DNA of 64,000 nt from Betaproteobacteria bacterium (GCA_016873935.1 VGVT01000011.1:1-64000), one strand, 5' to 3'; positions 27,403 to 36,868 are shown, counted from the stretch's first letter. The notes: generated by a model not told the origin, from the letters alone. Program-made: numbers and translations.

Positions 27403-28524
27403 TCATTTGGGCGCCTCGGCCGGCTTCATGAACATCTGCATGAAGGTCGCCGGATCCAGGGGCGGGGCCGTCGGCGCGGCCACTTCCGCCGCGGGAGGCA
27501 GCGGAGCCGCGACTTGCGCGGGCGCTTTGGCGGCCGGCTGGGGAGACGCCGCCGGCGGCAGCATCGGCCAGAACGGCAGCGTTCCCGAGGTCGCCGGCTG
27601 CGACGCGGCAGGCGCCAGAGTTACCGGCTGCGCCGGGGTGGGCTGCGGCGCCAAGGGCAGGAAAGGCAACAAGTTCGGCGGGGCGGATTGAGGCGCCGCG
27701 GGCTGCGCCGGGGCGGGTGCGGCCTGAGGCGTAGCCGGCAGGAAAGGCAGGAAAGCGGGCGCGGCGGACTGGGGCGCAGCCGACCGGGCCGGGGCCGGCG
27801 CGGCCTGGGGTGGTATCGCCGTCGGCAAGGGGAACAATCCTGGCTGAGCAGCCGGGGGCGCCACTTGCTGCGTGGCCCAGGGTGTGGACTGCTGCGCGGG
27901 CGCGGGCGCGGCCATTCCAGGCGGCCAATAGGACGGAGCCTGCTGCTGCGGCATCGGCATGAAGCCGGCCAAACCGCCCTGTTGCTGAGGCTGCGGCATG
28001 AGGCCCGCAAAACCACCCTGCTGCTGCGGCATGGCGAACGGCAGGGAAGGCACCGTCGGCACCGAGGGCGAAAACGCGGGAGCCGCGAAGGGGTTGGGCA
28101 GGCTGCGCTGAATGTAGGGATTGCCTGCAAACGGGCCGCCGGCATAAGGATTGGCCATTTGGTTGTAGTGCTGGTGCGACATCATGTTCGGCGTCAACTG
28201 CATGGCCGGATACATGGGGCCGCCCAGCAAACCGCCAGCCAGGGGCGACGCCATGCCCAGCCCCAGGGGAGCGGCCATGCCCAGCGGATTGCCCATGCCC
28301 AGCGGATTGCCCAGACCCAGCGGGTTGCCCATGCCGAACGGGCTGGCGCCATATCCACCATACCCACCATATCCGAACGGGCTTCCCCCCAGCAGACCGG
28401 GAGCCAAGGGATTGACGCCGGCATAAGGGCTCAGGCCCGGAATGGGATACATGCCACCAGTCGGACCGAAGGCATGGGAGGCGCCGGCAACGCCGGCAAG
28501 CAGAAACAGGACGAGGCGTTTCAT
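27403..28524 (-). CDS. secreted Met/Gln/Pro/Gly-rich low-complexity protein
   Basis: 373 aa. ATG 28524 opens a clean signal peptide (MKRLVLFLLAGVAGASHA). The mature part is built from repeats: GYGGYGGYGASPFG, GNPLGLGNPLGMGNPLGM, then PQQQGG-type units and a Pro/Ala/Gln tail with APAPAQ-like runs. No enzyme motif. Last of three co-oriented secreted genes after a rhodanese and a DUF302-like protein. Composition recalls structural proteins such as sulfur-globule envelope proteins (secreted, Gly/Tyr/Pro-rich), but there is no sequence proof; a matrix or surface protein is equally possible. Confidence 0.75.
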   Translation of the reverse strand: MKRLVLFLLAGVAGASHAFGPTGGMYPIPGLSPYAGVNPLAPGLLGGSPFGYGGYGGYGASPFGMGNPLGLGNPLGMGNPLGMAAPLGLGMASPLAGGLLGGPMYPAMQLTPNMMSHQHYNQMANPYAGGPFAGNPYIQRSLPNPFAAPAFSPSVPTVPSLPFAMPQQQGGFAGLMPQPQQQGGLAGFMPMPQQQAPSYWPPGMAAPAPAQQSTPWATQQVAPPAAQPGLFPLPTAIPPQAAPAPARSAAPQSAAPAFLPFLPATPQAAPAPAQPAAPQSAPPNLLPFLPLAPQPTPAQPVTLAPAASQPATSGTLPFWPMLPPAASPQPAAKAPAQVAAPLPPAAEVAAPTAPPLDPATFMQMFMKPAEAPK

Positions 28525-28629
28525 CACAATCTCCAGGCAGGTCGCGGGGCGGAACGCAACCGCGCCGGACAACCCGGCGCGGAAGAGAGACAGCTGATTA
28601 CTGGAACTTCGACGGCTTCCCGCAGGAGA

Positions 28630-29322
28630 TTAGATCTCGCCGTCGGCGGCGGCGCGCATGATCACGTCCATCTTGTCGCGGATGTCCTTGGCCTGCTTCA
28701 TCAGCTCGTCCGGCGCGCCCATCTTGCCGGAAATGGAGTCCAGCCAGGCAGTGTTCCAGTCCAGGGTCAGCACCCAGATCTTCTTGTCGGCATCTTCCAT
28801 GATGGCGATGCGGCAAGGCAGGTAGACGATGGACTCGGGCGCGTACTTGAGCACCTCGCGGCCGGCGGCGATGTCGCAGTAGTGGTAGACCTCCATGCGC
28901 GGCGCATCCTTGTCACCCAGCACCGCCTGGATGTCCTTCCACATCGGGCTCTCGCCCACCTTCTTGAAGTTGAGCTGGTTGGCGCGCAGTTCCATGGACT
29001 GCTTGACGTCGTCGAAACTGAGCCCTTCCTTGGCCTTGTACTTGATGGCCATGAGGTTCATGACGTCCTTCACGTCCATGCGCGTCATGGTGCCCATCAT
29101 GGGCATCATCTGCTTCATCAGCTTGTCTTTTTCCTCGGGCGGGACGATGCGCGACATCTCGTAAGGCCGGGTCCCACGGCCGCCGGGAGAGACGGGCAGC
29201 ACCATCGGGCCGGCGGTGACCGGCACGTGCTGCAGGTAGGGATTGGCGGGGGCGGCGGCCTGCTGGGCCAGCGCGGGCGCGGCCAGGGAAAGGGCGAGGA
29301 CAGCGACGAGCGAGCGTTTCAT
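28630..29322 (-). CDS. secreted DUF302-like protein
   Basis: 230 aa. Signal peptide MKRSLVAVLALSLAAPALA; AAGGAATT-like ribosome site before ATG 29322. The C-terminal half resembles DUF302: YHYCDIAAGREVLKYAPESI, then VYLPCRIAIMEDADKKIWV, in which the family usually has CNP...LLPCxVVV. A Met-rich stretch (KLMKQMMPMMGTMTRM) lies near residue 70. DUF302 proteins often accompany sulfur-oxidation and metal-related genes; function unproven. It follows the periplasmic rhodanese by 45 nt. Confidence 0.75.
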   Translation of the reverse strand: MKRSLVAVLALSLAAPALAQQAAAPANPYLQHVPVTAGPMVLPVSPGGRGTRPYEMSRIVPPEEKDKLMKQMMPMMGTMTRMDVKDVMNLMAIKYKAKEGLSFDDVKQSMELRANQLNFKKVGESPMWKDIQAVLGDKDAPRMEVYHYCDIAAGREVLKYAPESIVYLPCRIAIMEDADKKIWVLTLDWNTAWLDSISGKMGAPDELMKQAKDIRDKMDVIMRAAADGEI

Positions 29323-29367
29323 GTACGAATTCCTTTCAGTGAGAACGTCAGTGACGCGAACGAAGTA

Positions 29368-30030
29368 TTACTGCGACTTGGGCGGGGCTACCGTGGTCAG
29401 ACCCAGCATTTTCCAGTCCTGCATGCCGCCACGATACCACTTGAGCTTGTGGGGCGGATAACCCACGGCCAGCAATTGCTTGATATTGGTGGGCGATTGC
29501 CCGCACCAGGGCCCGTTGCAGTAGAACACCAGGGTCCTCGCGTTCTCGAAATTCCAGAGAATGCCCTGGCGCGAGGCGCCGAAGCGGAACACCAGGATCT
29601 CGGCGATCTTCTCCGCGTCGGCATGCGCGGGGTGCAGGTCCTGCCAGGGCAGCACGACCGCGCCGGGGATGATGCCGGAACGCAGGGGCCAGTCACCATC
29701 GCGTGAATCGATGACCACCACGCCGGCATCGCTGCCGACCCGTTTCAGATAAGCCAGCAACTCCAGCTCACCGATCGTTTCCACCCCCGGCGCCAGGGTC
29801 ATGGGCTGGATGCAGAACGGCGGACAGGGCCGCGAGGTCAGGGAGAAATCCGGATCCAGCATGTTCTCGGTGTCCGGATTGCGCTCGATGCGCACCATGC
29901 CGCCCTGGTGGCGCACGTCCACCGCGGCGATGTCCTGGGTGATGCCGACATTGCCGTCGGCGGCGGCGGTGACTGGGCCGAGCAGCGCTAAAGCCAGGAG
30001 CAGCGGGGTCAACACTTTTCGCGTGCGCAT
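29368..30030 (-). CDS. periplasmic rhodanese-like protein
   Basis: 220 aa. Signal peptide MRTRKVLTPLLLALALLG; GGAGG precedes the ATG. The rhodanese domain (about 85-215) has VVVIDSRDGDWPLRSGIIPG and the active-site loop YCNGPWCGQS, with the putative persulfide Cys. An extra pair of cysteines is in SRPCPPFCIQP. The loop CNGxxC is shared with the PhnD/rhodanese fusion at 21.6 kb. It could carry or transfer sulfane sulfur in the periplasm. Follows dolP by 72 nt in the same orientation. Confidence 0.85.
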   Translation of the reverse strand: MRTRKVLTPLLLALALLGPVTAAADGNVGITQDIAAVDVRHQGGMVRIERNPDTENMLDPDFSLTSRPCPPFCIQPMTLAPGVETIGELELLAYLKRVGSDAGVVVIDSRDGDWPLRSGIIPGAVVLPWQDLHPAHADAEKIAEILVFRFGASRQGILWNFENARTLVFYCNGPWCGQSPTNIKQLLAVGYPPHKLKWYRGGMQDWKMLGLTTVAPPKSQ

Positions 30031-30102
30031 GCTTCACCTCCAGGCAAGTGGGAACAGGCCCGCATTCTGTCCATCCCGGCACGCGCGGACAAGCGGCGGC
30101 GG

Positions 30103-30672
30103 TCAGTCAATGTATTCGAAAACCTTGACCACCTTGACCACGTCGCTGGTTCTCGCGGCGATCTCGGCGGCCGCATCGCCTTCCTCGCGCTTGACGACAC
30201 CCATCAGGAAAACCGTGCGCGCCTCGGTGACCACCTTCACGTGATTGGTGCTGAAGCGCTTGTCATCCAGGAAACGGGTTTTCACCTTGGTGGTGATGTA
30301 GCCATCCCTGCTGCGGGCGAGAAAACCGCTCGTCTCACCGACGATCAGCTCGTTCTGCACCTCGCGCACGTCGGTATCGCCCTGCGCGAGGGCCGCGACC
30401 TGATCGCGGATGGCGGCATCCGGCACCTCGCCGGTGAGCATGACGCGGCGGTTGAAGCTGGTAACGTTGACGTGCGTGTTCTTGCCGTATTTCTCGCGTA
30501 TCTCGCTGGCCACTTTGAGTTCGATTTCCTGATCCGCCACGAAGGTGCCGCTGGAACGACGATCCTCGTACATCACGGCGCCGGTGCCGGCGCCGGCGAC
30601 CACCAGGGGGGCGCAACCGGTGAGGGGGAGGGTCGACAGGCCCAGCAGGGTGACAAGAAGCAGCTTTTTCAT
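30103..30672 (-). CDS. dolP: BON-domain outer-membrane lipoprotein DolP (YraP)
   Basis: 189 aa. Lipobox LTGC at the end of the signal peptide, then two BON domains (about 45-115 and 125-189) with the usual V(M/F)LxGxV strands: RRVMLTGEVPDAAIRDQV and RTVFLMGVVKREEGDAA. In Escherichia coli DolP supports outer-membrane integrity. The yraN-diaA-dolP order matches yraN-yraO-yraP. It begins 3 nt after diaA ends. Confidence 0.92.
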   Translation of the reverse strand: MKKLLLVTLLGLSTLPLTGCAPLVVAGAGTGAVMYEDRRSSGTFVADQEIELKVASEIREKYGKNTHVNVTSFNRRVMLTGEVPDAAIRDQVAALAQGDTDVREVQNELIVGETSGFLARSRDGYITTKVKTRFLDDKRFSTNHVKVVTEARTVFLMGVVKREEGDAAAEIAARTSDVVKVVKVFEYID

Positions 30673-30675
30673 GGT

Positions 30676-31254
30676 TCAGGCTCCAAGCAAAAAGTAATCG
30701 ATGCCGTCACACAGGGCGTGGACGGCAAAAAGCGTGACCTCGTGGATGCGCGCCGCGGACTCGGCCGGCAGGCAGATGAGCACGTCGTTCTCGGTGAGGA
30801 CTTCGGCGGCCTGGCCGCCATCCCCCCCGGCCAGCACCACCACCCGCAGGTCGCGTTCGTGAGCGGCATGGATGGCCTCCACCACGGCGCGGGCCTGGCC
30901 GTAGGCTGAAAACACCACCAGCAGGTCGCCGGGATGCCCCAGGGCGGCGATCTGGCGGGCGAAACCAGGTGAAAATTCCGCGTCGTCCACCATGCCGGCA
31001 CCGTCGCCATGCAATGCGATGGCGGCCAGGCCGGGCCGCTCCTTGTCCAGCCGGTCCACCAGGATGGCCGCCAGGTGTCGCGCGGCGAGGCCGGAGGGCC
31101 CCACGCCGCAGGTCAGTATCTTGCCTTCCGCCAGCAAACAATCGGTCATCCCCCGCGCGGCCGCGCCCAGCGGCTCCGCCAGGCTGCCGCCGGCATCGCT
31201 CAGCACCTGGATGCAGGCCTGCAACTGGTCGTGGATGCGCTGGGTGAGGGGCAT
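30676..31254 (-). CDS. diaA: SIS-domain protein, DiaA/GmhA family
   Basis: 192 aa sugar-isomerase fold protein. N-terminal helix (MPLTQRIHDQLQACIQVL) and SIS core (GKILTCGVGPSGLAARHLA; DLLVVFSAYGQARAVVEAI; HEVTLFAVHALCDGID). DiaA stimulates DnaA assembly at oriC in E. coli; GmhA is the close heptose-phosphate relative. The yraN-diaA-dolP context favours DiaA. The coding strand in front of its ATG consists of three CCCTTCA heptamers and a C-run, with no ribosome site. Confidence 0.85.
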   Translation of the reverse strand: MPLTQRIHDQLQACIQVLSDAGGSLAEPLGAAARGMTDCLLAEGKILTCGVGPSGLAARHLAAILVDRLDKERPGLAAIALHGDGAGMVDDAEFSPGFARQIAALGHPGDLLVVFSAYGQARAVVEAIHAAHERDLRVVVLAGGDGGQAAEVLTENDVLICLPAESAARIHEVTLFAVHALCDGIDYFLLGA

Positions 31255-31257
31255 GGG

Positions 31258-31282
31258 GGGTGAAGGGTGAAGGGTGAAGGGT
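31258..31282 (-). repeat. CCCTTCA heptamer array (3 copies) in front of diaA
   Basis: In the coding sense the heptamer CCCTTCA occurs three times plus a partial copy, ending 3 nt before the diaA ATG. It is the same unit as the 11-copy array before tldD. Confidence 0.9.
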
Positions 31283-31330
31283 GCGCAAAATTATAGCGGG
31301 CGCTGCCTTGCGATCATCGGCTTCGAGCCA

Positions 31331-31678
31331 TCAGACCTCGAAAGCGTTCCTGATCCAGGTCAAATCGCCACCATCCTGCAGAACCGCGTCGAATCTGCAT
31401 GGCGCGTCCACCCCATGACGGGCCAGAAAGTGCCGCGCCGCCAGGATGATGCGCGCACGCTTGGCCGTGGTGATGCTCTCCGCCGCACCACCGAAACGGG
31501 AGGACGCACGAGCGCGCACTTCGACGAACACCAGGACCTCGCCCTCCCGCATGACCAGATCGACTTCCCCGCCGCGGCAGCGGTAATTGCTCGCCACCGG
31601 CTTCAGGCCGCGCCGCGTCAGGAACTCAGCCGCCCGCCGTTCGGCGGCCGCGCCGATGGATGCCGCATCCCTGCCCAT
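31331..31678 (-). CDS. yraN: YraN family protein (UPF0102)
   Basis: 115 aa, endonuclease-like fold. Family marks: [16 protein letters not shown] at the N-terminus and the nuclease-like core [20 protein letters not shown]. Function unknown. Located opposite rsmI and ahead of diaA-dolP, the standard neighbourhood. 76 nt separate it from diaA. Confidence 0.93.
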   Translation of the reverse strand: MGRDAASIGAAAERRAAEFLTRRGLKPVASNYRCRGGEVDLVMREGEVLVFVEVRARASSRFGGAAESITTAKRARIILAARHFLARHGVDAPCRFDAVLQDGGDLTWIRNAFEV

Positions 31679-31728
31679 GTGCGCCTCCCGTTTCGCTACA
31701 CTGCCGTCAGCTTACCCGCACACCCGCC

Positions 31729-32592
31729 ATGTTCGACACCCCCCAGCCGGCGCGGCCCGGCACCCTGCACATCGTCGCCACCCCCATCGGCAACCTGCGC
31801 GACATCAGCCTACGCGCCCTGGATGTGTTGCGCACGGCCGATCTCATCGCGGCGGAGGACACCCGCGCCAGCCAGACCCTGCTCGCCGCGCATGGCATCC
31901 GCGCGCGGCTGTTCGCGCTGCACGAGCACAACGAGGCCGCCGCCGCCACGCGCCTGGTCGAGGCCCTGCAGGCCGGAAAAAGCGTGGCCTACATCTCGGA
32001 CGCCGGCACGCCGGGCATCTCAGATCCCGGCGCCCGCCTGGTCGCCGCGGCGCGCGCGGCGGGCCTTCCGGTAAGCCCCATACCGGGCGCCAGCGCGGTC
32101 ACCACCACCCTCTCGGTAGCGGGCATGGACGCCCCCTGGCTGTTCGTCGGCTTCCTGCCGGCCCGATCCGCCGCCCGCCACCAGGCCTTGCGCGACCTCG
32201 CCGCCCTGCCCTGCGCCCTGGTCTTCTACGAAGCGCCGCACCGCGTCGAGGCATGCGTCGGCGACCTGCTTGAGGTGCTCGGCGGCGAGCGTGAGCTCCT
32301 GATCGCGCGTGAACTCACCAAGCGTTTCGAGCAGATCCATGCCTGCCCGCTGGCTGCCGCCCCGGCCTGGCTGGCGGCGGACGAACACCACCGGCGCGGC
32401 GAATTCGTCCTCGTCGTCTCGCCCCCCGCGCCCGCCGCCGGCGGCGAGGACGACGTCGAGGCGCGGCGGATCCTGCGTATCCTGCTGGAGGAACTGCCGG
32501 TGCGACAGGCCGCCCATCTGGCTGCGCGGCTCAGCGGCGCGCGCAAGAACGCGCTGTACGATCTCGCCCTGTCTATGAAGAAAGAGGAATGA
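31729..32592 (+). CDS. rsmI: 16S rRNA (cytidine1402-2'-O)-methyltransferase RsmI
   Basis: 287 aa tetrapyrrole-methylase-fold enzyme. Start ATG 31729 chosen because the family opening follows at once ([17 protein letters not shown]). Further marks: [50 protein letters not shown] and [10 protein letters not shown]. Divergent from yraN with 50 nt between starts. Its stop overlaps the pyrC start. Confidence 0.95.
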   Translation: MFDTPQPARPGTLHIVATPIGNLRDISLRALDVLRTADLIAAEDTRASQTLLAAHGIRARLFALHEHNEAAAATRLVEALQAGKSVAYISDAGTPGISDPGARLVAAARAAGLPVSPIPGASAVTTTLSVAGMDAPWLFVGFLPARSAARHQALRDLAALPCALVFYEAPHRVEACVGDLLEVLGGERELLIARELTKRFEQIHACPLAAAPAWLAADEHHRRGEFVLVVSPPAPAAGGEDDVEARRILRILLEELPVRQAAHLAARLSGARKNALYDLALSMKKEE

Positions 32593-33617
32593 GCATGGAC
32601 CGCCTGACCCTCACCCGCCCGGACGACTGGCACCTGCACCTGCGCGATGGCGCCATGCTGGCCGCCGTGCTGCCGGACACCGCGCGGCGTTTCGCGCGCG
32701 CCATCGTCATGCCCAACCTGAAGCCGCCGGTGCGCACCGTCGCCGAGGCCGCCGCCTACCGCGACCGCATCCTCGCCGCCCTGCCCGCCGGCATGCGCTT
32801 CGAGCCACTGATGACCCTTTACCTCACCGACAATACCGATCCGGCGGAAATCGCCCGGGCCGTGGCCAGTGGCTTCGTCAAGGCGGTGAAGTACTACCCG
32901 GCCGGCGCCACCACCCACTCGGATTCCGGCGTCACCGACATCCATCGCGTGCAGGTCGTGCTGGAAGCCATGCAGGAAGCCGGGCTGCCCCTCCTGCTGC
33001 ATGGCGAGGTCACCGATCCCGGCGTCGACGTGTTCGATCGCGAAGCGGTATTCATCGAACGCATCCTGCTGCCCCTCGTGCAGCGCCTGCCGCGCCTCAA
33101 GATCGTGCTGGAACACATCACCACCCGCCACGCCGCCGAGTTCGTGGCGACGGCGCCGGCCAACGTGGCCGCCACCATCACCGCGCATCACCTCCTTTAC
33201 AACCGCAACGCCATGTTCCAGGGCGGCATGCGACCGCACTACTACTGCCTGCCCGTGCTCAAGCGCGAGATCCACCGGCTCGCCTTGCTGGAGGCCGCCA
33301 CCGGCGGCAACGCCAAGTTCTTCCTGGGCACCGACAGCGCCCCGCACGCCAGGGAGGCGAAGGAATCGGCCTGCGGCTGCGCCGGCATCTACACGGCGCA
33401 CGCCGCCCTGGAGTTGTACGCGGAAATCTTCGACGGTGCCGGCGCCCTCGACAGGCTGGAAGCCTTCGCCAGCCACCACGGCCCGGATTTCTACGGCCTG
33501 CCGCGCAATACGGAACGCGTCACCCTGGTGCGGGAAAACACCCCGGTGGCCGCCGACCACCCCTCCGGCGTGGTACCGCTCAGGGCCGGGGAGACGCTGG
33601 CCTGGCGCCTGCTGTGA
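32589..33617 (+). CDS. pyrC: dihydroorotase (class II, homodimeric)
   Basis: 342 aa zinc enzyme of pyrimidine synthesis. Metal-binding HLHLRDG near the N-terminus, the carboxylated lysine in [17 protein letters not shown], His in LLLHGEV and LEHITT, and the catalytic Asp in [10 protein letters not shown]. The ATG 32589 overlaps the rsmI stop; another ATG two codons on (32595) is equally possible. Converges with the dioxygenase gene with no gap. Confidence 0.96.
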   Translation: MSMDRLTLTRPDDWHLHLRDGAMLAAVLPDTARRFARAIVMPNLKPPVRTVAEAAAYRDRILAALPAGMRFEPLMTLYLTDNTDPAEIARAVASGFVKAVKYYPAGATTHSDSGVTDIHRVQVVLEAMQEAGLPLLLHGEVTDPGVDVFDREAVFIERILLPLVQRLPRLKIVLEHITTRHAAEFVATAPANVAATITAHHLLYNRNAMFQGGMRPHYYCLPVLKREIHRLALLEAATGGNAKFFLGTDSAPHAREAKESACGCAGIYTAHAALELYAEIFDGAGALDRLEAFASHHGPDFYGLPRNTERVTLVRENTPVAADHPSGVVPLRAGETLAWRLL

Positions 33618-34403
33618 TCAGCCCACCCGGCAACACAGCATGCCGATGGAGCCGTACTCGATGCGGTCGTTGAACAAGCGGACGGCCTCGCCTTCGCGCC
33701 ACTGCGCGGCGATATAGAGCAGCGGCAGGTAATGTTCGGGCGTCGGCACGGCCAGGCGCGCGTCCTCGTCCGCGATGTCGGCCGCCGCCAGGCCCACCAG
33801 CGCGTCGACATCCATGCCCAGCAGGGCCTCGCGCACTCGCGTGTTGAATCGATCCGCCCAGGCGAACGTGCTTTCCGCGCTAGCCAGATCCATGCGCCGC
33901 AGGTTGTGCACCGCGTTGCCGCTGCCCAGCAGCAATACACCCTCCTCGCGCAGCGGCGCCAGTCGCCGCGCCAGATCGGCATGCCAGGCGGGTGGGCGGG
34001 TACTGTCCAGACGCAGATGCACCACCGGGATATCGGCGCCCGGAAAAAGATGGGCGAGGACCGACCAGGTACCGTGGTCCAGTCCCCACTCCAGGTCGGA
34101 ATCGACGGGAAGCGGCGCCAGCAGGGCGGCGACGCGCTCGGCGAGGGTGGGATCGCCGGGTGCCGGATAGCGGAACTCGAAAAGCTCGCGCGGGAATCCC
34201 CTGAAATCGTGCAGGGTGGCGGGCTGATCGCTGGCGGTGACCGCCAGGCCGGGTCCATACCAGTGCGCCGAGATTGCCAGGATCGCCCCGGGTCTCGGCA
34301 GTTCGGCCGCGATGTCGCGCCAGGCGCGGCTGTTCACGTTGCGCTCCAGCGTGTTCATCGGCGTGCCATGGCCGACAAACAGGGCGGGCATGGGCGCGGA
34401 CAT
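33618..34403 (-). CDS. class III extradiol ring-cleavage dioxygenase (YgiD/DODA-like)
   Basis: 261 aa. LigB-superfamily protein of the 4,5-DOPA dioxygenase type: ALFVGHGTPMNTLERN (metal His), AILAISAHWYGPGLAV (metal His), WGLDHGTWSVLAHLFPGAD, LLLGSGNAVHNLRRMD. Substrate in bacteria is uncertain. It begins 5 nt after the DUF1631 stop, so it may be the second gene of that transcript. Confidence 0.92.
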   Translation of the reverse strand: MSAPMPALFVGHGTPMNTLERNVNSRAWRDIAAELPRPGAILAISAHWYGPGLAVTASDQPATLHDFRGFPRELFEFRYPAPGDPTLAERVAALLAPLPVDSDLEWGLDHGTWSVLAHLFPGADIPVVHLRLDSTRPPAWHADLARRLAPLREEGVLLLGSGNAVHNLRRMDLASAESTFAWADRFNTRVREALLGMDVDALVGLAAADIADEDARLAVPTPEHYLPLLYIAAQWREGEAVRLFNDRIEYGSIGMLCCRVG

Positions 34404-34408
34404 ATGCG

Positions 34409-36868
34409 CTAGGACACCTGCTGCTGGAGTTTTTCCAGGAGATTGCTGACCGCGCGCTCCATCAGCGGCACATCGTCGATGATCCGCGCCTGGCCCTGGC
34501 GGAACTTGGCGGCCAGTCCGGCGCCCTGGATGGACATGGCGCGCTGGCCCAGCCGGTTGGTGAACAGATAGATGCCCTTCAGCGGGCTGACCCAGGCCAG
34601 CTTGGCGCGCGCCGTGGAACCGTCGTCCTGGGTGTATTCGATCCAGGTTCCCCGCTTGATCTTCTGCACCTGCAGATCGTGCTCGTCCTGCCTGGGCGTG
34701 TCGCCGCCGCGCGCCAGCCAGCCGACGTCGCCGATGACGATTTCCTCGACCACGGTGCGTTCCTCAGGGTCGGCCGCGATTTCCTGGATCAGATCGGGAT
34801 CGACTTCCACCACCTCGGTCAACACCGGGATCTCCGCGAAATCGTCGCCCCCCACCAGCGCCGGGGCCGGCGCCGGCGTCGGAATCGGCGCCGGCTCGGG
34901 CGGCGGCGGCGCATCGCCGGCGCCACGCAGGCCGGCGCGCACCGCCATGGCATGGCATTTCACCAGTCCGGTGAAGAACTGGTCGCGGATCTCCGCTGGC
35001 GTGTCGAGAACCTGGAAACCCTCGTCCAGGCGCTTGAGCAGGTCGGGCAGCAAGGCCACCAGACGCTTGCGGTCGTCCTGCCGGGTCTTCGGCTGCACGC
35101 TCCAGATCAGATCGTCCATGCTGCGCACGGCCTCGTTCCAGCTTTCCCCGCCCTCCCCGTCACGCGCGCAGTGCGCGGTCAGCACCTGTTCCCAATGACC
35201 GAGCAGGAAGGCGCGGATGAACTCCGGCATGGGCTGGTCGAACAGATGGCTTTCCACCTCGTTGTGGGCGACGATGCGACCCAGTTCGCCCTGTTCGCGC
35301 CGGCGCAGCAGTTGCGCGCTGCGGCTGGTAAGCGCATCGATGCGCTGTTTTTCCTCGGCCAGGAAGCCGAGGAATTCCTCCAGCCCGCTGGCGAATACAT
35401 CCATGTCCTCGTCGAACTGGTTGAGGATGTGCTGGACCAGCTCATCGACCTTGCGATACAGCTCGCTTTCGTGGCCCTCGTCCTCGTTCCAGCCCATCGA
35501 GGCCTCGGCCAGCGCGTCGAGCAGGCGGCGGGCGGGATGGGTCTTCTGCGAAAAGAAGGCGGGGTCCAGCATGGCCACCTTCAGAACCGGGATCTGCAGG
35601 CGGCCGATCAGGGCCTTCATCGCATCGGGAATGCGCCGATCGTCGAGGATGAAGTCGAACACCATGGCGACGATGTCCAGCGTCATCGCATCCATCTGGC
35701 CCATGCCGCCCGCCACCGGGCTGTTGCGGATTTCGCGCAGGATATTGACCTGGCCGTCGCTGATGCGGGCCCCGTCCAGGCCCGCCGCCGCCACCGCCTC
35801 GGCCTGCCCACGCTGGAGCTGGGTCAGGCTGGTGATCACCGGGGCAGCAACGGCTACGCCGCCGGCCTGACCGGTCAGCATGCCGGCCATGCCGCCCCCC
35901 GCGCCCGGCAAAACCGTTGCAGCCACGCCCGGCATGCCACCGAAGCCCGGCGGCCCGCCGACTGCGCCGCCGACTGCGCCGCCGACTGCGCCACCGGCCA
36001 TGCCGCCGATGCCGCCTCCCCCGCCGCCGCCGGCCATGCCGCCGAGGGCCATGAGCTGACGCAGCAGGTTGAAGATGTCCTGGCCTTCCTCGACGGCTGC
36101 CGGAGCTTCAACTCCGGCCTGTTTCTCGGGCGCGTCTTGCGGGCGCGGCGTCGGCGCGGCCTTCCTGACACCGACACGGATGCTGGGCAACACATCGGCA
36201 TCGACGAGGTAGCGGTTGAGGCCCTGGTAGACCTCGCGCACGTGGCGCGAGAGGAAACGGTTGATCGGGGGGACCAGGACGAGCTGCGCCTTGACCGGCA
36301 GGTCCTGCGCCTTCAGGGTGTCCATGACCGCGGCGCCGATGGTCTCCGGGCCGACGGGATTGGCACCCAGTTGCAATTCGGGATCGTCCAGCAGCACCCC
36401 CATGCGCTTGGCCAGACCGAACAGTTCCTCGCCGCAGTGGTTGTTGAGGGCGTTCTCGATGGTGCTGGCCGCCAGGGATTCCTCGAGGTCGTCCGGCGCC
36501 ACCAGGCTGAGTTCGGCAGCATCCAGTTCGCTTGGGCCCGCGGACCGGGCGTTGTCGCGCCGGCAGGCGCGCTTGAAGTGCTGGTAGAAGCGGCGGCGGA
36601 ATTCCGTTTCCACCGCGCCGCGCTGGTCCCGCGCGAAATCGGCGGCGGCGCCGTAGATCCGGCGTGAGTCGTACTCCGTCACCCGGTCGGTCAGTTCCAG
36701 AAGTTCGCCCGCCGCCCGTTCCAGGGCTTTTGCGAGGGCGGTGGCAAGACCCGCGGCCGCCATTTCGCCGCATTCGTTGAGGATGCGCGCGGCATCCGCG
36801 CCCGCTCCGCCGCGGCCCTGGCCGAGCGGGTTGAGCGCAACAACGTTGTTCTTGCGAGAGTCTTGCAT
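34409..36868 (-). CDS. DUF1631 family protein with PilZ-like C-terminus
   Basis: 819 aa, cytoplasmic. ATG 36868 has CGGAGG nine nt upstream. Most of the protein matches my recollection of DUF1631 (VPPINRFLSRHVREVYQGLN, FFSQKTHPARRLLDALAEAS). A Gly/Ala/Met low-complexity stretch with GGAVGGAVGGAVGG lies near residues 280-340. The last 100 residues (GTWIEYTQDDGSTARAKLAW, then VSPLKGIYLFTNRLGQRAMS) look like a PilZ-type barrel, but the canonical RxxxR and DxSxxG motifs are absent, so c-di-GMP binding is doubtful. Its leader carries a sigma-28 promoter and a GEMM-I riboswitch, linking it to motility and c-di-GMP. Confidence 0.85.
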   Translation of the reverse strand: MQDSRKNNVVALNPLGQGRGGAGADAARILNECGEMAAAGLATALAKALERAAGELLELTDRVTEYDSRRIYGAAADFARDQRGAVETEFRRRFYQHFKRACRRDNARSAGPSELDAAELSLVAPDDLEESLAASTIENALNNHCGEELFGLAKRMGVLLDDPELQLGANPVGPETIGAAVMDTLKAQDLPVKAQLVLVPPINRFLSRHVREVYQGLNRYLVDADVLPSIRVGVRKAAPTPRPQDAPEKQAGVEAPAAVEEGQDIFNLLRQLMALGGMAGGGGGGGIGGMAGGAVGGAVGGAVGGPPGFGGMPGVAATVLPGAGGGMAGMLTGQAGGVAVAAPVITSLTQLQRGQAEAVAAAGLDGARISDGQVNILREIRNSPVAGGMGQMDAMTLDIVAMVFDFILDDRRIPDAMKALIGRLQIPVLKVAMLDPAFFSQKTHPARRLLDALAEASMGWNEDEGHESELYRKVDELVQHILNQFDEDMDVFASGLEEFLGFLAEEKQRIDALTSRSAQLLRRREQGELGRIVAHNEVESHLFDQPMPEFIRAFLLGHWEQVLTAHCARDGEGGESWNEAVRSMDDLIWSVQPKTRQDDRKRLVALLPDLLKRLDEGFQVLDTPAEIRDQFFTGLVKCHAMAVRAGLRGAGDAPPPPEPAPIPTPAPAPALVGGDDFAEIPVLTEVVEVDPDLIQEIAADPEERTVVEEIVIGDVGWLARGGDTPRQDEHDLQVQKIKRGTWIEYTQDDGSTARAKLAWVSPLKGIYLFTNRLGQRAMSIQGAGLAAKFRQGQARIIDDVPLMERAVSNLLEKLQQQVS

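Noticed and set aside
27307-29706. 799-codon plus-strand frame
   Set aside because: Antisense to the low-complexity and DUF302-like genes, which have signal peptides and ribosome sites; the plus product is an Arg/Gly-rich artefact.
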